Assembly (NCBI GenBank): GCA_019311105.1 | Contig: JAFDDA010000021.1 | Span: 1-64,000, forward strand | Source of the DNA: Deltaproteobacteria bacterium | Lineage (GTDB): Bacteria > Myxococcota_A > UBA9160 > JAFDDA01 | Reading direction: 5' to 3' | Length of the DNA stretch: 64,000 nt | Shown: positions 60,582 to 64,000 of the stretch, piece after piece | Position numbering within the stretch: the stretch's first letter is position 1 | Layout: every line of letters starts with the position of its first letter | Notes under the pieces: model-generated | What the model was told of the DNA's origin: nothing | The model's input: the letters and a program-made list of their open reading frames with translations, nothing else | The model's database searches: none | Position numbers and translations under genes: made by a program

Positions 60582-60635
60582 TGGTGGAGCTGAGGGGGAT
60601 CGAACCCCTGCCCCTCAGACTGCCAGAAGTCGGGA
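60582..60635 (-). repeat. att-like repeat copy C (tRNA 3' end)
   Basis: tggtggagctgagggggatcgaacccctgcccctcagactgccaga, near-identical to copy B; adjacent to the integrase fragment. Confidence 0.8.
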
Positions 60636-60939
60636 AGCCCAAGAAATAACGGGAGCTTACGCTCAGTGGCCGGCGAGCAGCGGCGAGGGGCGGCACATGG
60701 CGGCACCGATCGCGGCTCCCGGCTCTATCCGGCTCTGGCTAATGGGCGCACCCCACCCCCCTGGGCGAGTTGTGACTCCTCCGCCCGACAGGCCGCAAGA
60801 AGCAAATGAACCCGGGCGCGGTCCCGCGGCATAGCACCCCTACCCCAAGGGGCCCCCGCCCCCTTCGAGGTCAGCGACTGTGCCGCACGCACAACGCGCC
60901 GAGAGAAAAAGGCGGATGGGCGCACCCCCGCGGATAGGG

Positions 60940-61030
60940 CAGGCAGGCGCCTCCCGCGCTCGGCCTCATCAGCGGCTTTGCGCACCAGAGGCTGTAGTTC
61001 ACGAGCAACGGTGACGGGATCCGTCGTCAT
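60940..61030 (-). pseudogene. possible N-terminal remnant of an acyl-CoA dehydrogenase
   Basis: MTTDPVTVARELQPLVRKAADEAERGRRLPA resembles acyl-CoA dehydrogenase N-termini; no continuation. Confidence 0.35.
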
Positions 61031-61193
61031 CGGGGCCTCCTTGTGGGCGACACGGCGATGGTAGGCGGGCGCTCAGAACACGGCGAATCGTCTCGGCGGC
61101 GAGGCGAATTGCAATCTGAGAGGGTTGTGTGAAAGAATACCAGCCGTTGAGTCGGACCGAGTCTCGTCGAGACGAACGTGGTGTGGGAGCACT

Positions 61194-63956
61194 ATGAGTT
61201 GCACCGATCTTGGCCGGAAGCCCCAAGCAGTCCTCGAGGCGAGAACCATCGCCCGGAGCGCTGCCCTCCTGCTCTGCTTGCTCGGCACCCTCGGCCTCGG
61301 GCCGGCGTCGTGTGAACGCGACGTCTGCCGCGAGCTGTCTCGGGCGCAAGCTCGGGTCAAGCAGCTCGAAGCTCGCAACGAGCGGCTCGCCGGGAAGCTC
61401 CACAAGAAGGTTCACGCCTTTCAAGGTGTGGGTCGCGGGCATCGACTCCATGGCGAACTGGAACCCGGGAGCGAGGACCTGGCACGACGGACCGAGGTCC
61501 ACGCCCGGCAGCTGGAGTTGGCTCGCCAACGCGTCTTCGAGATCTCTGCCGGACTGGGCCCTGAACAAGGTTGCTCCGGTCCGAGCCTCTTCTTCGTCGC
61601 TCCCGACGAGACGGCACCTTTGCTCGAGCAGCTACCGCCGACCTTCGATGCGATGCCCCGACCGCTCGCCAGCGCGAGGGATCATCGAGGACACGAGGGC
61701 GATTTCGTGGCAGACGAAATCGTCGTCCCGACGAGTGTCGCCGCCGCGGTCGCCGCACGCTGGAATGGCGTCGTGCTCGAGGAGTTCGCAGTGGCCGCAC
61801 CGGGTGCGACCGCCTTCTCACTGATTCGTGTGGACACCTCCGTCGTCGAGACGTCTGAGCTGGCCTCACAGGTCGATGCACTCTCCGCCGCGGAGAGCTC
61901 CGCCGTGCAGGTTTCGAGCGAAGCCGGCCTGCGGCTGCTCGCCCTCGTGGCGAGCGAAGCGACCGCAGGCAACGAGATCGCGATCAACTGGGTCGGGCGC
62001 GGAGCGGACTTCGACGACGGCCTCCTGGCCGAGAGCTTCGTCGGCCCGATCTCTGGGATCGACTGGAGCACTGGGCCGACGATCTGGAGTCGGAATCCCT
62101 ACGATTGGGTGCACTTCTCCGAGGCTGCGACCCAGGGTATGGGTGTGACCGAAGCTTGGACCGCGATGGATGCTGCCGGCGCCCTCCGCGAGCGGGTGGG
62201 GCTTGCCATCCTGGACATGGGCTTCCGGCCCGATGTGAACGGCGACTTTCCCGACGGCTTCCGTGCCTTCAGCATCGTGGCGGACAGCGACCCGCTGCTG
62301 AGCGAGAACCGATATGGCTGTGGTGGCGGGAATCCCTGCCGCTGGCACGGAACGGGCGTTCTCAACGCAGCCGCCGGCGCGGTCGACAACGAGATCGCCG
62401 CCGCCGGGACGGGCGGCCCGGTGGCCGACGCGATTGCGGTCTATCTGCTCTACGACCTGTTCTCGACGGTGATCGCTCTCGATCAGGCGCGCATCGCCGG
62501 CGCCCGCGTGGCGAACATGTCCTTCGGCGGCTGGGTTCCGGCCGGTCTCGAGTGGAGCATGCTGCCCTTCGATCCGATCTTTCGAACCCTCCACGCGGAG
62601 GGAATGGTGCTCGTAGCGGCGGCAGGAAACGACTCGGGCAACGTCGATGCGGCGGCCTGCATCTTCGACCTCTGTTGGGAGGAGGGCTTCAACTATCCGT
62701 GCGAGATGGGAGAAGTCCTGTGCATCGGAGCTCTCGCGCACGACTCCCTGGGCCGCGCCGATTACTCGAACTTCGGCTCCCCCGATCGCGGCTTCGACAA
62801 CGGCACCGTGGACCTGTTCGCGCCCGGGCTGATCCCAACTGGACCGGACCCCGACGCTCCCGGTTCGTCCGTCCAGGAGAAGCGCGGCACGAGCCTTGCC
62901 AGCCCGTATGCAGCAGGCGTGGCCGCGCTGCTCTTCGCGAGCGATCCTTCGATTTCGGCCGGCGATGTAGCGAGCATCCTCGTGGATACCGGTCGTCGCA
63001 ATCCGGACGACGACACCGTGAATCGGGTGATCTCACCTCGCGTGGGCGTGCAAGAGACGCTCAGCCGGGTGTGCCCCTGCGCTTCGATCGCATCGCCCGG
63101 CCGCGCCGAGATCCTGCCTGAAGGACTCTTCGTCTTCGAAGGCCGCAGCTACGCCCCGGCAACCACGGTAGCTTCTGCCGACTGGACGATCCGCGAGGGC
63201 GACCCGTCGGGACCGATCGTTTCCATGGCATCCGGCCTGATCGCACCGATCCTGGTCCGGGGTGACGGTTTCTACTTCGCCGATCTGACGGTGGCCTACG
63301 GCAACGGAAGCGTTGCCTCCGATACCGTCCCGTTTCGGATCGAGAATGGTCTGCCGACGGCGAACATCACCTCGCCACCCCAGGGGTCAACCTTCACGCG
63401 GACCGAGCAGGTCGTGCTGCGTGTCGACGCCTCCGATCCCGGCTACCCCGAGGGGGTTCCGAACTCCAACATCGATTGGTTCGTGGACGGCGTGCCCTTC
63501 GAGAGTGGCGACGACCGACTCGTCGACTTCTCGGGCGTGCCGCTCGGGTTGACGAACCTCGAAGTAGTCGTCGACGACGGATTTGCGATGGCGAGCGATT
63601 CGGTCGTAATCAACCTGATCGAAGGTGGTCCGAACGGACCGCCGAGCGCCCGAATCGTCGAGCCGGGCGACGGCGAACGCTTCGACGCCATGCCGGTGAG
63701 CGGAGGCTTTGCCCACTTCGTGCGCTTCCGGGTCTCGGCCAACGATCCCGAGGGCGACCCGCTTACCATCATCTGGGAGGCCTCACAGGGAGGCGGGCCC
63801 TTCGTGGAGATCGGCCGGGGCCACGAGATCATCGAGCGCTTCGTAGTTCCGTGCTTCGGCGACAACTTCACCATCCGCGTTCGCGTCTCGGACGGGATCA
63901 ACGCCCCGCGCCAGGACGCGATCCAGATCTTCACCAACTCTCAGCCTCTATGCTGA
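61194..63956 (+). CDS. secreted S8-family (subtilisin-like) serine peptidase
   Basis: GLAILDMGF (Asp), CRWHGTGVLNAAAG (His), VLVAAAGND (Asn), GTSLASPYAAGVAAL (Ser); Ig-like C-terminal repeats. Confidence 0.9.
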   Translation: MSCTDLGRKPQAVLEARTIARSAALLLCLLGTLGLGPASCERDVCRELSRAQARVKQLEARNERLAGKLHKKVHAFQGVGRGHRLHGELEPGSEDLARRTEVHARQLELARQRVFEISAGLGPEQGCSGPSLFFVAPDETAPLLEQLPPTFDAMPRPLASARDHRGHEGDFVADEIVVPTSVAAAVAARWNGVVLEEFAVAAPGATAFSLIRVDTSVVETSELASQVDALSAAESSAVQVSSEAGLRLLALVASEATAGNEIAINWVGRGADFDDGLLAESFVGPISGIDWSTGPTIWSRNPYDWVHFSEAATQGMGVTEAWTAMDAAGALRERVGLAILDMGFRPDVNGDFPDGFRAFSIVADSDPLLSENRYGCGGGNPCRWHGTGVLNAAAGAVDNEIAAAGTGGPVADAIAVYLLYDLFSTVIALDQARIAGARVANMSFGGWVPAGLEWSMLPFDPIFRTLHAEGMVLVAAAGNDSGNVDAAACIFDLCWEEGFNYPCEMGEVLCIGALAHDSLGRADYSNFGSPDRGFDNGTVDLFAPGLIPTGPDPDAPGSSVQEKRGTSLASPYAAGVAALLFASDPSISAGDVASILVDTGRRNPDDDTVNRVISPRVGVQETLSRVCPCASIASPGRAEILPEGLFVFEGRSYAPATTVASADWTIREGDPSGPIVSMASGLIAPILVRGDGFYFADLTVAYGNGSVASDTVPFRIENGLPTANITSPPQGSTFTRTEQVVLRVDASDPGYPEGVPNSNIDWFVDGVPFESGDDRLVDFSGVPLGLTNLEVVVDDGFAMASDSVVINLIEGGPNGPPSARIVEPGDGERFDAMPVSGGFAHFVRFRVSANDPEGDPLTIIWEASQGGGPFVEIGRGHEIIERFVVPCFGDNFTIRVRVSDGINAPRQDAIQIFTNSQPLC

Positions 63957-64000
63957 TCTCACGGAGTGCGAGCCGGCGTCCGGTTGGCCCGACCGAGGCC

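Noticed and set aside
60437-60649. ORF ending MVELRGIEPLPLRLPEVGKPKK
   Set aside because: Translation of the tRNA-3'-end-like att repeat; a well-known type of spurious ORF.

Overview
This is a high-GC, gene-dense bacterial window, probably from a deltaproteobacterial/Myxococcota-like lineage (an inference from gene content only). The left and centre are mostly core genome: lptC/lptA-like, lptB, rpoN, ptsN, hprK, rapZ, EIIA-Man, HPr, metK, yajC, secD, secF; then a bactofilin and a TolC-family protein; then ispD, ispF, cysS, uvrB, uvrC, an aspartic protease, comEC and an exosortase-associated TIGR04073-like gene. These are followed by an S9 peptidase, an APH-family kinase, an MFS transporter and a metalloprotease. 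Next come signalling proteins (DUF4388-DnaJ, V4R-STAS, REC-HD-GYP, and a kinase-less REC-HisKA-like-REC-HPt protein), rfbB, two sulfatases, an M48 peptidase, a LolA-like protein, an IPCT/DIPPS-like fusion and a tandem PilZ protein. The right end (about 54.6-60.7 kb) looks like a scarred integration hot spot. It has three tRNA-3'-end-like att copies, a tRNA-Gly-like fragment, a truncated tyrosine integrase, a PP-loop gene bracketed by ~80-bp direct repeats, and a CBS / cytochrome c / FtsH cargo. Other notable items are a 26-bp perfect inverted repeat whose loop shares a folded motif with a second locus, several short tandem repeats at gene starts, and three genes broken by apparent single frameshifts. 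All family calls were made by eye from motifs; no searches were run.
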